DNA from: Clostridium_AD sp964467165
GTDB taxonomy: Bacteria > Bacillota > Clostridia > Clostridiales > Clostridiaceae
Reading direction: 5' to 3'
Assembly: GCA_964467165.1 (NCBI GenBank)
Contig: CAYXOL010000021.1
Location: 1 to 64,000, forward strand
Length of the DNA: 64,000 bases
Positions within the stretch are counted from its first letter, which is position 1. Every line of letters begins with the position of its first letter. Positions 16,167 to 26,082 of this stretch are shown here, piece by piece. The notes under the pieces are model-generated. The model ran no database searches, was not told the origin of the DNA, and was given only the letters and a program-made list of their open reading frames with translations. Position numbers and translations under genes: made by a program.

Positions 16167-17612
16167 TTAATCTGTTCTTATAGCTTCTAACGCACTTAAC
16201 TTCATTGCTTTTCTTGCTGGAAGATACCCTGATATTAATCCAATCAATGTTGTAAATCCAATGGCACCGAGCAATAGCCATAGTGGTATAATTGATATCT
16301 TTGGCTTTTCTTGACTCATCATAGCACTTTGCATAAATCCTCCTGCTATCATATTAATAACCTTAGATGCTATCAAGCTAACAATTAGTCCTGAAAACCC
16401 TCCAATAAGGCCTATCATAGCAGATTCAAATAAGAATAATTTTTTAATATCATTAATTGAAGCTCCAATAACCTTCATTACTCCTATTTCTTTTCGCCTC
16501 TCATATATTGCCATTACCATTGTATTGGTTATTCCTATTGCAGCTACCAAAAGTGAGATAGCGCCTATTCCACCAAATATTAGTTCCATAATTTTTGTAA
16601 CTTTGTTTGTTTCTTCAGCTTGATCCAGCATTCCGCTTGCTTCATAGCCAAGTTTCTTGATATCGTCTTGTATTTTTTTTACATTTTTCACATCTTGAAC
16701 TCTAACCGAAGCACTATCATATTTTGCTTCTTTTAGTTTTCTTGTACCTTTTGAAACATTATTTAGTTTATCAATTTTAAGTTTTAATTCTTTTAATTCC
16801 TCTAAAGGCATATATACACTATACCCTTTAGTATAATCACCTTTTTTAAGGATACCTGCTGTTTTTGTCTTAAAAACCTCTGTTTTCATGTTTGGTTCAC
16901 TAGAAGATGGTTGAATTACTTCAACTACTTTATTTGGGTCATTTTCTGCTACGTTTTCATTTGTTTCTACCATAGCTTCTGTATCGGTATTTTTTTGAAG
17001 ATCAGTTACTTCAAATACCAGCTTTATTTTATCCTTCATAACATCAACCTTAGGTTTAGGTTCTTCACCTTTCCCCATCCCCATATCACCAGAATAGTTA
17101 TTCATAGCTTTAGGATTTTGAAACATCATAGGCATTTCTCCACCAAAAACTAAATTAAGCTTATCACCTTTTTCTAATAATCTGCCATTTTCTAATTTAA
17201 AATCAAAAACCTCCATAACCTCAGGTTTTATACCTACTAACTCTACTTGTGCCTCATATTTTCCTGATACAAATTTAGCATTCATTCTCATTGTAGGACT
17301 AATAGCCTGAATTCCTTTAACCTTGGAAATAGCTTCTATGTCTTTCTCTTTAAGAGAAGGTGTTTCACTCGTATTATTTTTTCCTCTTGCTTCTTTATTA
17401 TTATATGATGGTCTAACGTCAATTACATTTACACTACCAAATTGCTTCATCATATCATCAGTACTTTTTTTCATACCAAAAGCTAATGAAATCATAACAA
17501 CAATGGACACCGTTCCTATTAATATACCTAAAGACGTAAGAAAAGTTCTGAGTTTTCGTCTAAATAAATTTTTTAGCCCCATTGAAATTAGGTCTATGCT
17601 ACTCATCTGCAT
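16167..17612 (-). CDS. MacB/FtsX-type ABC transporter permease
   Basis: The layout is that of MacB-like permeases: an N-terminal helix (residues about 24-48, preceded by NLFRRKLRTFLTSLGILIG), a large extracytoplasmic domain of about 300 residues, then three helices at about 345-365, 395-420 and 440-465, ending GYLPARKAMKLSALEAIRTD. The outer domain is rich in K, M and E. The gene overlaps the end of the CARDB-like gene by 14 bp, so the two are translationally coupled. With the ATPase upstream it should form an exporter or mechanotransmission complex. Confidence 0.92.
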   Translation of the reverse strand: MQMSSIDLISMGLKNLFRRKLRTFLTSLGILIGTVSIVVMISLAFGMKKSTDDMMKQFGSVNVIDVRPSYNNKEARGKNNTSETPSLKEKDIEAISKVKGIQAISPTMRMNAKFVSGKYEAQVELVGIKPEVMEVFDFKLENGRLLEKGDKLNLVFGGEMPMMFQNPKAMNNYSGDMGMGKGEEPKPKVDVMKDKIKLVFEVTDLQKNTDTEAMVETNENVAENDPNKVVEVIQPSSSEPNMKTEVFKTKTAGILKKGDYTKGYSVYMPLEELKELKLKIDKLNNVSKGTRKLKEAKYDSASVRVQDVKNVKKIQDDIKKLGYEASGMLDQAEETNKVTKIMELIFGGIGAISLLVAAIGITNTMVMAIYERRKEIGVMKVIGASINDIKKLFLFESAMIGLIGGFSGLIVSLIASKVINMIAGGFMQSAMMSQEKPKISIIPLWLLLGAIGFTTLIGLISGYLPARKAMKLSALEAIRTD

Positions 17613-19971
17613 TCAACCCTTCCTCTTCCATTTCTGCTTTTTTCTTCTTTCTTTTTTTGTAAACTTTCATTCCGATTACTCCAACAACTACTATTGCTAC
17701 TGCTGACATGATTTTTTTCCATTTCGAAGGTTTAGTGGCCCCTGCTAAAGCTATATCTCCTTCTGGATTAACTGGCACAGGTGGCATATCTAAAGCTTTT
17801 GCAGTAATAGGCTTTCTAATTTCTACATGTTCCCCATTTGGTTCATCGTAAGCAAAAATAACAACTCCTTTTAAATCTCCTGGTGCATTTGGTGTAATTT
17901 CAACTTCATATGTATCACTTCCACCGATTTCAAAATTACCTAGAAAGTAATTTGATTTTTGTATATTAAAGTTGCCTTCCGCTCTTACCATAAAATTACT
18001 TAATGCAACCTTACCTATATTGTAAAATTCAGCTGAAATAGTCATAGGTTGCCTTGCAAATACTTCTTCTGGCATTTGAATATCTCCTATTTTGAGCTTA
18101 GAAGGTTGAGCTACTGGTATTCCTATTAATTCTTGAGCTTTATATTCTACGCCATTGGCATCTTCATATTCTAAATTAGCTGTTATTGTATATGTTTTAG
18201 CACTTGCATCAGGTATAGCATATAGTGTTATTTTTTTATTTTCTATTTGCTTTGGTGAAATTGAGTCTATAAAAAAAGTATTACTACTATTTACTGGAGT
18301 AAACACATTTCCTGTTTTACTGCTTTTCTCATCTACTGTTAAATATACTTTTATATTTTTAACTTCTTTTGTAAAGTTAGTGTCTAAAAATGATAATTCT
18401 AATTCAAAGTTACTTCCTGCTTTTACAATAGTTGGTTGTGCTGAATATTTACTTATTATTATTCTTGGTACTCCCTTTGCATTTGTAGCAGCATCTTTCT
18501 CTACATATACACTCGTATTTTCTTTTATAGTATTTTCTCCCAATCCATCATATTTAAGTTCAATTCCTATAGGATAATTTTTAGTTTCTGCCCCTTTAGA
18601 AGCTTGTAAATTGAAAGTTACATTTTGAGTTTTTCCTGCTCCAAGGCTTGAGATCACCTGTGTACTTCCTGATTTTATAAGTATACCATCTCCACCATTT
18701 ATGGAAACCTTTATATTTTTAGTCATACCTATCCCGCTATTAGTTATAGGGACACTAACATTAAAACCTTCCTCTGGCTTTATTACATAAGCTGACTGCT
18801 GAACTGCTCCAATAATAACATCAGATTTTTTCCCAACTTCTACTCCTATATATTGTTTCATTGCTTTAACTACTTCATTCTTTTCATTTTTAACTTCTAT
18901 ATTAATTAAATAGCTCTTAGCTACTACTTTATCCTGTGGTTGAAACTTAAAATATACTGTCTTGCTAGAATTATGTGCTACTTTACTTATAAGTTGAGTA
19001 CTTTGAGATTTAGAAATAATATTTTCTCCTCCATCAGCAGTTACTGTTACGTCTTCCGCGTCTCCATCACCATGATTTGCAACATCAAAAGCTACTGTAA
19101 ATGTTTCTCCTGGCACTAGCTGATTAGTTGGATACACCATATTTTCGATAGATAAATTTGAAGTACTACCTTTTTTCACCTTAATATAAATCGTTTCTGA
19201 AGTATCAAACTTATCCCCATATGCATTTTCAAAAGAATATTTTAATGTAATAGGGTATGTTTTAGCTTCTGCTGAATCCTTAACTTTAAATGTATAATTA
19301 AACTCTCTATCTCTTTTATTTGCAATTTCACCTACTGACCTAGTGGTGGTGATGCTTTCACTTTCAAATGGTTCACTAATAACTGAAGTTACTAATACAT
19401 CTTTTGCAGTGTAATTACCTGTATTTTTCAGTTTGAAATTAAGGGTAGCAGTTGTTCCTGCCTGAATGCTTAATGAATTGACACTATCAATCTTTAATTT
19501 TGGTTCACACTTACGACTCTCTTCAGGCGTAAGGGACCCACTATTAATGCCTTCTGGACAAATATTATCTATAGTTATGTAACACTCCTCTACCACTCCT
19601 AAGTTGGATATAATGTTAAAATAAACGTCTGCATCCGCTTCCCCATTATACTTTAACTCAATAGTTTTAGTTAAAGTCTTTCCCTTTGCTATATTTCCCA
19701 CCGTAATAACGTTTCCCGAATCTTTTGGTGAAAATGAACAAGGTTGGATTTCAATTTGAACATTATTGGCATCATCATTACTTATATTCTCAATCTCAAG
19801 TTCTATCTTAAAAAAATTCCCTTTATAAACAAACAAATCTTTAATTACTTTGTAATTTTTAACAATTAATTTACTACTAGTTGTTGCATTTACATTTATA
19901 GGTTTTAAAAGTATCACCATTATAAAAATTAAAAACCAGCTTACTAGCTTCTTAATACCAATTTTTTTCAT
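17599..19971 (-). CDS. Large extracellular CARDB/NEW3-like protein with C-terminal membrane anchor
   Basis: A signal peptide (residues 1-29, ending VNA) is followed by about six Ig-like modules of 110-120 residues with the CARDB/NEW3 (COG1361-type) pattern: ISNDDANNVQIEI, LKNTGNYTAKDVLVT, VANHGDGDAEDVTV, ITNSGIGMTKNIKVS, and FYNIGKVALSNFMV. A single helix near 758-775 and a basic tail (KKRKKKK) anchor it in the membrane. It lies between ATPase and permease genes, where MacB systems usually have a MacA-type adaptor. It probably forms the extracytoplasmic part of the complex; its cargo is unknown. Confidence 0.88.
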   Translation of the reverse strand: MKKIGIKKLVSWFLIFIMVILLKPINVNATTSSKLIVKNYKVIKDLFVYKGNFFKIELEIENISNDDANNVQIEIQPCSFSPKDSGNVITVGNIAKGKTLTKTIELKYNGEADADVYFNIISNLGVVEECYITIDNICPEGINSGSLTPEESRKCEPKLKIDSVNSLSIQAGTTATLNFKLKNTGNYTAKDVLVTSVISEPFESESITTTRSVGEIANKRDREFNYTFKVKDSAEAKTYPITLKYSFENAYGDKFDTSETIYIKVKKGSTSNLSIENMVYPTNQLVPGETFTVAFDVANHGDGDAEDVTVTADGGENIISKSQSTQLISKVAHNSSKTVYFKFQPQDKVVAKSYLINIEVKNEKNEVVKAMKQYIGVEVGKKSDVIIGAVQQSAYVIKPEEGFNVSVPITNSGIGMTKNIKVSINGGDGILIKSGSTQVISSLGAGKTQNVTFNLQASKGAETKNYPIGIELKYDGLGENTIKENTSVYVEKDAATNAKGVPRIIISKYSAQPTIVKAGSNFELELSFLDTNFTKEVKNIKVYLTVDEKSSKTGNVFTPVNSSNTFFIDSISPKQIENKKITLYAIPDASAKTYTITANLEYEDANGVEYKAQELIGIPVAQPSKLKIGDIQMPEEVFARQPMTISAEFYNIGKVALSNFMVRAEGNFNIQKSNYFLGNFEIGGSDTYEVEITPNAPGDLKGVVIFAYDEPNGEHVEIRKPITAKALDMPPVPVNPEGDIALAGATKPSKWKKIMSAVAIVVVGVIGMKVYKKRKKKKAEMEEEGLNADE

Positions 19972-19973
19972 TT

Positions 19974-20690
19974 TTATTCCACCTTCGCTATTTTCATTTT
20001 CGAATCATTAATTTCTACTTTTTCCACATTTCCATCACGAAAATATATTATTTTATCTGCATATACTGCTGTTTCTCTATCGTGAGTAACAAGTATAAAA
20101 GTTTGATTATGCTCTCTAGCCATTTTAGTCATCATTTCCATAACTTCTATAGTAGTTTTAGTATCTAAGTTTCCAGTAGGTTCGTCCGCAAATACAATTT
20201 CAGGTGTACCCACAAATGCCCTAGCAATACTAACCCTTTGCTGTTGTCCTCCACTCATTTGTGATGGTTTATGATGAAGCCTGTCCCCAAGTCCAACTGC
20301 CTTTAGCATATCTGCTGCCTGTTTATTTCTTTTGGATTTTGAAACACCTCCAAATACTAAGGGCATAGCTACATTTTCAAGTGCTGTTAAATTGGACATT
20401 AAATTGTAAGATTGAAATACAAATCCAACATATTGTTGTCTAAATTTAGTCACTTGCTCTTCGTTCATTTTCTCTAGATGTTTCCCTCTAACTATTATTT
20501 CTCCTCTAGTAGGTTTTTCAAGACCTGCTATCATGTTAAGAAGTGTGGACTTACCAGAACCAGATGTACCTAAAATGCAACAAAGTTCACCTTTACTAAT
20601 AGTTACATTTATATTATCTAATGCTGTAACCTTTTCCGTACCCATCTTGTATACTTTTCTTAAATTTTTCACTGTAATAATTTCGCCCAA
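19974..20690 (-). CDS. MacB/LolD-type ABC transporter ATP-binding protein
   Basis: I choose TTG 20690, behind AGGAGG (20703-20708, 12 bp away); the longer ATG at 20750 has no ribosome binding site and adds a non-homologous N-terminus. Walker A is GTSGSGKST, the signature is MSGGQQQR, Walker B is IVFADEPTGNLD and the switch is LVTHD. This subfamily drives MacB/FtsX-type permeases, and the stop is 2 bp before the CARDB-like gene. It is the first gene of the operon. Confidence 0.92.
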   Translation of the reverse strand: MGEIITVKNLRKVYKMGTEKVTALDNINVTISKGELCCILGTSGSGKSTLLNMIAGLEKPTRGEIIVRGKHLEKMNEEQVTKFRQQYVGFVFQSYNLMSNLTALENVAMPLVFGGVSKSKRNKQAADMLKAVGLGDRLHHKPSQMSGGQQQRVSIARAFVGTPEIVFADEPTGNLDTKTTIEVMEMMTKMAREHNQTFILVTHDRETAVYADKIIYFRDGNVEKVEINDSKMKIAKVE

Positions 20691-20760
20691 AGTACATAAA
20701 CGCCTCCTACAATATATTTTACAAATTAATATCCCTCTATAAAACTTCATAGAAATACAT

Positions 20761-20801
20761 TATTTTGACTTGCTATCCTTATAAAATTACAAGTCAAAAT
20801 A
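20761..20801. promoter_or_regulatory. 12-bp dyad upstream of the ABC operon, candidate operator
   Basis: TATTTTGACTTG and CAAGTCAAAATA are perfect inverted copies 17 bp apart. No terminator-like T-run fits a finished gene here, so I read it as an operator or promoter-overlapping site. Confidence 0.45.
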
Positions 20802-20915
20802 TGACATATACGTTTTTATTATACACTTTAATGTTTATAATATCACCATATAATTTCTTAATTTTTCCTTAATATATATAATAATGAAAATGAATTGTTT
20901 AATGAATAAATAAAT

Positions 20916-20961
20916 AATGGATATACTCTACTTAATTTAAATTAAGTAAAGTATATCCATT
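20916..20961 (-). terminator. Terminator of the HelD-like gene
   Basis: 23-bp arms with a single C/T mismatch meet at a TTTAAA centre, followed on the minus strand by a T-rich tract. It starts about 45 bp after the HelD-like stop. Confidence 0.65.
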
Positions 20962-21006
20962 AGGAAAGTTTGTCAATCAATGATTTTCTTATAAATCAGG
21001 TAAGGG

Positions 21007-23175
21007 CTAAAACAATCTCTTCTTAACTACATGAAGCTCATGTAATGCTCTAGTTGCCATCACATACCTAAGTTTATCCTCTTGCTTATATTGATCCCCA
21101 GAAGCACTTGACTCATCTAGCAGCATGATAACTGCATCAAATTCTAGTCCCTTAGCAAAATAGGATGGAATAACTACAATACCACTATGATACACTGCAT
21201 TTTCATTACTAATAATTTTAATCTTAGCAGTATCTTTAATTAAACTGAAGATTTTTTCTGTTTCACTTATATCCTTGCAGATAATTGCGATATTTTCATA
21301 TTCCTTAATTTTAAAATCTTCAATTTTTTGCTCTATATAAATTATAAATTCATCCTTATTGTCAATTGATTTTTCTGTTACGGCTTCACCATTTCTCACT
21401 ATAGGAACAATAGGAGTTGCACTTAAATATTTATTAGCATACTCCATAATTTCCACAGTAGACCTGTAGCTAGTACTTAGTTTAAACTCCGAAACATTAC
21501 ATTCTGGAAGTATATTCTTTAAATCGTGCATTGGTAAAACACCTTCAAAAGGAATTATTCTTTGATTACTATCCCCCACTATAGTTAATGAAGTGCACTT
21601 TGTTAATTCCTTTATTACTAGGAATTGAAGTTGATTATAATCCTGGGCTTCATCTATTACAACATGTTTTATTTGCTGGGATATTTTTATACCCTCTAAC
21701 TTATTTTTAAAATATAAAATCCCGCCTAAATCATTTTCAGTTAATCTTTTGTAACCATTGATTTTGTTGTATAAATCAACACTGTTTCCATTGTCAATCC
21801 AAGTAAGATTTATTTTTAACTTTATTACCTCTTTAATAACTTCTCTTATTTTAAGTTTTCTATTAAACTCTAAATCATTAACTTTATAACTCTGTTCCTG
21901 CTCAGATAATGATGCTAAAGTTTTTTCATATTCCTTTTGAATAAATCTAACTTTTTCATCTCTAGCATCCCTAATCTTAGAATAAATAATTCTTTTTATT
22001 TTCTTACTTCTTCTAAACAAGGGCATAGTTTTAAAATAATTATAGAACATTTCCTTAATCTCTTCCTTAGATAATATTATCTCATTCATAAAAATTAAAT
22101 CTTCAATATTAAAGTATTCAAGGTCTAATTTTTCTACTGCATCATCAAGGAATGTTTTAAACTCCATAGAATTTTTATACTTAATATCATCCCTAAATTC
22201 ACTCTCTCCACTAAGCACTTTTTCCATGTATTCTTTTAGACTCATTACTTCCTTAATCTCTAAAATATCAAAGGCAAAATCTCTAAAGGTTGTTTGTTTA
22301 ACTCCTGATTCTCCAAGACTTGGAAGCACTAAAGATATATACTCCATAAATACATTATTCGGTCCCAGTATTAGAACCTTATCTTCAAGTATTTTTCTAT
22401 AATTATAAAGCAGATATGCTACCCTATGAAGAGCAATAGTAGTTTTTCCACTTCCTGCCACACCGTCTACTACAATAGTTTTAGTTCTTGGTTGTCTTAT
22501 TAAATCATCCTGTTCCTTTTGTATTGTCATTATTATATCTTTAAGCTTTTCAGAAGCATTACTACTAAGCACCATTTGAAGTATCTCATCTTTTATATCT
22601 AATGCTGAGTCAAACATACCCATAAGCTTTTCTTTTTTTATAATATATTGCCTCTTAGCTAGCACGTTTGCCAGTATCTTCTCTTTAGGCGCCTCATAAA
22701 AAGCTTCCCCTAAAGCTCCAGTATAAAATAAAGATGCAATTGGAGCTCTCCAATCTACTATTAATGGTTCAAATGTATCATCTGGAGTAACTCCAAATCT
22801 TCCTATATACATTTTACTTATACCAAAATCTTCTTCTGAAAAATCAATTCTTCCGAAATAAGGCGAGCTTTTTAGCTCTGTTAACTCCTTAAGTCTTCTA
22901 TCAATAGTTTTAAAAGCTTCCTCTTTTACATATATCTCATGATCAAAATATTCGATTACCATATCTTCATCGTCTCTATAGTCTTCGATTACTTTCTTTC
23001 TGTATTGTAAAATATATTTTGTGATTTCTTTTCTTTTTTCAATATATTTCAGGATTTCTTCACTAATAATTTCAATATCAATCTTTAACTTTTCTTCTTC
23101 TATTTTGAATTCTAGTTGCTTTTTTAATTCTATGTCTACAACACTAGCATCCATATCATATTCATTATTGTTCAA
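21007..23175 (-). CDS. helD: HelD-like UvrD/Rep superfamily ATPase
   Basis: A TTG at 23175 lies 8 bp behind GGAG and is my preferred start; a GTG at 23184 overlaps that site. The protein has an N-terminal coiled-coil-rich arm, Walker A VDGVAGSGKTTIALHR, Walker B DEAQDYNQLQF, GDSNQRI, and the C-terminal VMATRALHEL motif. Members of this group (COG3973) in Gram-positives bind RNA polymerase and use ATP to release it from stalled complexes. The length (about 720 residues) is normal for the group. It is a single-gene unit with a terminator downstream. Confidence 0.88.
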   Translation of the reverse strand: MNNNEYDMDASVVDIELKKQLEFKIEEEKLKIDIEIISEEILKYIEKRKEITKYILQYRKKVIEDYRDDEDMVIEYFDHEIYVKEEAFKTIDRRLKELTELKSSPYFGRIDFSEEDFGISKMYIGRFGVTPDDTFEPLIVDWRAPIASLFYTGALGEAFYEAPKEKILANVLAKRQYIIKKEKLMGMFDSALDIKDEILQMVLSSNASEKLKDIIMTIQKEQDDLIRQPRTKTIVVDGVAGSGKTTIALHRVAYLLYNYRKILEDKVLILGPNNVFMEYISLVLPSLGESGVKQTTFRDFAFDILEIKEVMSLKEYMEKVLSGESEFRDDIKYKNSMEFKTFLDDAVEKLDLEYFNIEDLIFMNEIILSKEEIKEMFYNYFKTMPLFRRSKKIKRIIYSKIRDARDEKVRFIQKEYEKTLASLSEQEQSYKVNDLEFNRKLKIREVIKEVIKLKINLTWIDNGNSVDLYNKINGYKRLTENDLGGILYFKNKLEGIKISQQIKHVVIDEAQDYNQLQFLVIKELTKCTSLTIVGDSNQRIIPFEGVLPMHDLKNILPECNVSEFKLSTSYRSTVEIMEYANKYLSATPIVPIVRNGEAVTEKSIDNKDEFIIYIEQKIEDFKIKEYENIAIICKDISETEKIFSLIKDTAKIKIISNENAVYHSGIVVIPSYFAKGLEFDAVIMLLDESSASGDQYKQEDKLRYVMATRALHELHVVKKRLF

Positions 23176-23205
23176 AACTATCACTCCATTTTAATGGTTA
23201 TATTT

Positions 23206-24294
23206 TTATAAAATTTCACGCCATCCAATAACATCTGAAATACCAAGGCCTGGCGAATCACTCATAGTTATTGTATTTCCTGTAATAGAAGCTCCTCCAA
23301 TTATTGAATCGTGCTCAAATAACAGCATAGTATCTAAGTCTGCTTTAATCATGTTGGATTTTGATGCCGCAAAACTGGCTGCTGCTGTTATACCCATTCT
23401 ACTTTCTAGCATACATCCCATCATGCATCTTATTCCCATATTTTCTGCCATATTGTATATTTTTATTGCATTATTTATTCCTCCGCACTTCATAAGCTTT
23501 ATACTTATAAGATCTGCTGCTCTTCTTTCAATTATCTTAAAAGCATCTGATGGACCAAATACTGCTTCATCCGCTAGAATTTTCGTATCCACATTGTCTG
23601 TAACATACTTTAACCCTTCTATATCCCAAGCATTAACTGGTTGCTCAACAAACTCAATTTCTAGTCCCATATCTTCGAATTTTCTAATAATGCTTACCGC
23701 TTCTTTTGGTCTCCAACCTTGGTTAGCATCTACCCTTATTTTTATTCCTCGTCTCACTGCTTTTCTTACGGCTTTTACTCTTTCTATATCAAGGGTTGCA
23801 TTATTACCAATCTTTACTTTTAAATATGTATACCCGTCCATTACAGCCTCTAAAGATTTCCTAACCATTTGTTCCACAGTATCATTTGCTATTGTAAGAT
23901 CTGTGGTTAATGAAGTTTTGTATCCTCCAAGAAACTTATAAAGTGGCAATCCATACCTTTTGCAAAGCAAGTCGTATATAGCAATATCAATGGCAGCTTT
24001 CGCACTATTGTTTCCATGAATAGAATTATGAATTACTTTCATAATTTCTTCAAGATTATCGATGTCTAGACCTAAGATTTCAGGGTTAATATAATTTATT
24101 GCTCCAATAATTGAATTCTCTGTTTCTCCAGTTATAGAAGGTGTTGGGGCTGCACTACCAAATCCTATTTCCCCAGTATCTGTAATCATTTTTATAACTA
24201 TTTCATCAGAGTATGTAAGAAATCTTTTTCCTACTCTATATGGTTGTTTCAGGGGAATTTCAATCTTACCAATTTTTATCTCTTTTATTTTCAT
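23206..24294 (-). CDS. Dipeptide epimerase (enolase superfamily)
   Basis: The 362-residue protein has the enolase-superfamily acid-base layout of L-Ala-D/L-Glu epimerases: the KxK motif in YLKVKIG, metal ligands in DANQGW, EQPV and DEAVFG, and the second-side Lys in SIKLMKCGGI. It interconverts dipeptide epimers, typically during reuse of murein peptides. A GAGGGA site precedes the ATG. PepV dipeptidase lies just upstream, which supports a role in peptide breakdown. Exact substrate is not predictable from sequence. Confidence 0.88.
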   Translation of the reverse strand: MKIKEIKIGKIEIPLKQPYRVGKRFLTYSDEIVIKMITDTGEIGFGSAAPTPSITGETENSIIGAINYINPEILGLDIDNLEEIMKVIHNSIHGNNSAKAAIDIAIYDLLCKRYGLPLYKFLGGYKTSLTTDLTIANDTVEQMVRKSLEAVMDGYTYLKVKIGNNATLDIERVKAVRKAVRRGIKIRVDANQGWRPKEAVSIIRKFEDMGLEIEFVEQPVNAWDIEGLKYVTDNVDTKILADEAVFGPSDAFKIIERRAADLISIKLMKCGGINNAIKIYNMAENMGIRCMMGCMLESRMGITAAASFAASKSNMIKADLDTMLLFEHDSIIGGASITGNTITMSDSPGLGISDVIGWREIL

Positions 24295-24435
24295 ACTAAT
24301 CCCTCACTAAAAGTTTAATATTATTAATAGTGTTTAACTTGTTCATAATATTATATTATACCTCTATATCCAGTTTAATTCTACAACTTTTATATTATTT
24401 ATTTTATAAAAATATATCCCGTCTAAAATAGAGAC

Positions 24436-24465
24436 GGCCTATATCTTATTTGTAAGATATAGGCC
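24436..24465. other. 13-bp hairpin between pepV and dipeptide epimerase genes
   Basis: GGCCTATATCTTA and TAAGATATAGGCC enclose TTTG. The downstream T-tract is interrupted on both strands, so termination is possible but not certain. Confidence 0.5.
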
Positions 24466-24528
24466 TGGAAAATATTCTGTTTTTAAAAAGACTTATGTCT
24501 TATAAAAAAAGTATGTCTATTAAAATGT

Positions 24529-25920
24529 CTACTTTGCTAATTCATATAGTGCATGAGCATATATTTTAGCATTTTTTATTAAATTATCGATGGTTATATA
24601 TTCATTCTTTTTATGAATAGTATCTGGTTCTCCTGGGAACATTGGTCCAAATGCTACAGTGTTTGGCATTTCTTTAGCATAAGTTCCTCCGCCTATGGAT
24701 AGCAATTTAGCTTCTTCTCCAGTTTGCTCAGCATAAACTTTTTGAAGAGCCTTAATAATTGGGCTATCAGGTGAAAAATACAATGGTTTTTGATGCTCAA
24801 ATTTTTCTACTCTTATTCCAGTTCCCTCTATTCTATTGTTAAATGGACTCATCATATCTTCTAATTTGTTTGTTACAGGGTACCTTAAATTTAAAGTCAT
24901 TGTAGCTGAATTTTCATCCATAGTTATAACTCCAACATTAAAAGATAATTTCCCTGAATTCTCATCTTCCAAACAAACCCCAAAAGACTCACCATGTGTT
25001 TCCATACCAATGTTCTTATTTAAAAACTGTACAAATGTTGACATATCGTTTGAACCAAGGTCCACAGTTCCGAGGAAAGCAACTAATTGCATTATAGCAT
25101 TTTTTCCAATTTCCGGTGTGCTTCCATGAGCTGCTTCACCTATAGATTTGATTATTACTACATCTTCTTTAAGTTCACAAGAAAGTTTATAATCCATAAG
25201 TTTCGCAAAAGCATCTAATGCTATCATAATATTTTTAGCGTCTTTAGCTATAATTCCTGCTTCACAATAATCCGGAACTATATTAGCTACTGAACCACCC
25301 TTAACATATTTTAAGCTATTATCGCTTGAATTGGCCTTATTAAAATCTTTTACAATATTAAAAATAGTGATACCTTTTTCACCATTAATTATTGGATAAT
25401 CTGCATCTGGTGTGAAACCAGCAACTGGAGCTTTTTCTTTTTCCAAATAATGTTCAAGTTCCTTACTTCCTGTTTCTTCATTAGTTCCAAATAAAACCCT
25501 AATCCTTTTGGATACAGGTAATTTTGCATCTTTAATTGCTTTCATTCCATAAAGTGTTGCCATTATGGGTCCTTTATCATCAGTAGTTCCACGTCCGTAC
25601 ATTTTGCCATCATGAATTTCTGCTCCATAAGCTGGGTAAATCCATCCATCTCCTTCAGGCACTACATCCAAGTGACCCAAAGCTAACACATAATCCTCAC
25701 CTTGGCCGTACTCTGCATACCCAACATAACCATCTAAGTTAACTGTATGAAAGCCTAAATTCTTTGCAGTATTCAAAGCACATTCTAGAGCTTTAGCTAC
25801 ACCTTCGCCAAAAGGCATGCCAGGTTTTGGTTCACTTTCTATACTCTTAATTCTTATGACTTCTTGAGTAGATTTTACAATATCCTCTTTCATAGCATCA
25901 ATTAATTTATTTAATTCCAT
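24529..25920 (-). CDS. pepV: Dipeptidase PepV (M20 family)
   Basis: The 463-residue protein has PepV length and the M20 metal-site pattern: LALGHLDVVPEGDGW, YGRGTTDDKGP, GTNEETGSKELEHYL, FTPDADYP, and a late GGGTYAKEMPN with GEPDTIHKKNEYI. PepV removes the N-terminal residue of dipeptides with two zinc ions. TGGAGG precedes the ATG. The neighbouring epimerase and the OPT oligopeptide transporter upstream suggest a peptide-utilisation neighbourhood, though each has its own transcription signals. Confidence 0.95.
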   Translation of the reverse strand: MELNKLIDAMKEDIVKSTQEVIRIKSIESEPKPGMPFGEGVAKALECALNTAKNLGFHTVNLDGYVGYAEYGQGEDYVLALGHLDVVPEGDGWIYPAYGAEIHDGKMYGRGTTDDKGPIMATLYGMKAIKDAKLPVSKRIRVLFGTNEETGSKELEHYLEKEKAPVAGFTPDADYPIINGEKGITIFNIVKDFNKANSSDNSLKYVKGGSVANIVPDYCEAGIIAKDAKNIMIALDAFAKLMDYKLSCELKEDVVIIKSIGEAAHGSTPEIGKNAIMQLVAFLGTVDLGSNDMSTFVQFLNKNIGMETHGESFGVCLEDENSGKLSFNVGVITMDENSATMTLNLRYPVTNKLEDMMSPFNNRIEGTGIRVEKFEHQKPLYFSPDSPIIKALQKVYAEQTGEEAKLLSIGGGTYAKEMPNTVAFGPMFPGEPDTIHKKNEYITIDNLIKNAKIYAHALYELAK

Positions 25921-26082
25921 ATTAGTTTACCTCCATTTATAGTCTACATTCGTAGCTTAATCCACTTAAAATGGTTTAACCCACTTAAAGTGCTTATTGT
26001 ATTAAAATAGATTATTCCAATAAAATAGTTTAACCTATTAAATTAGCAAGTTATGGCATTATATAATTATGTTAATATATAT

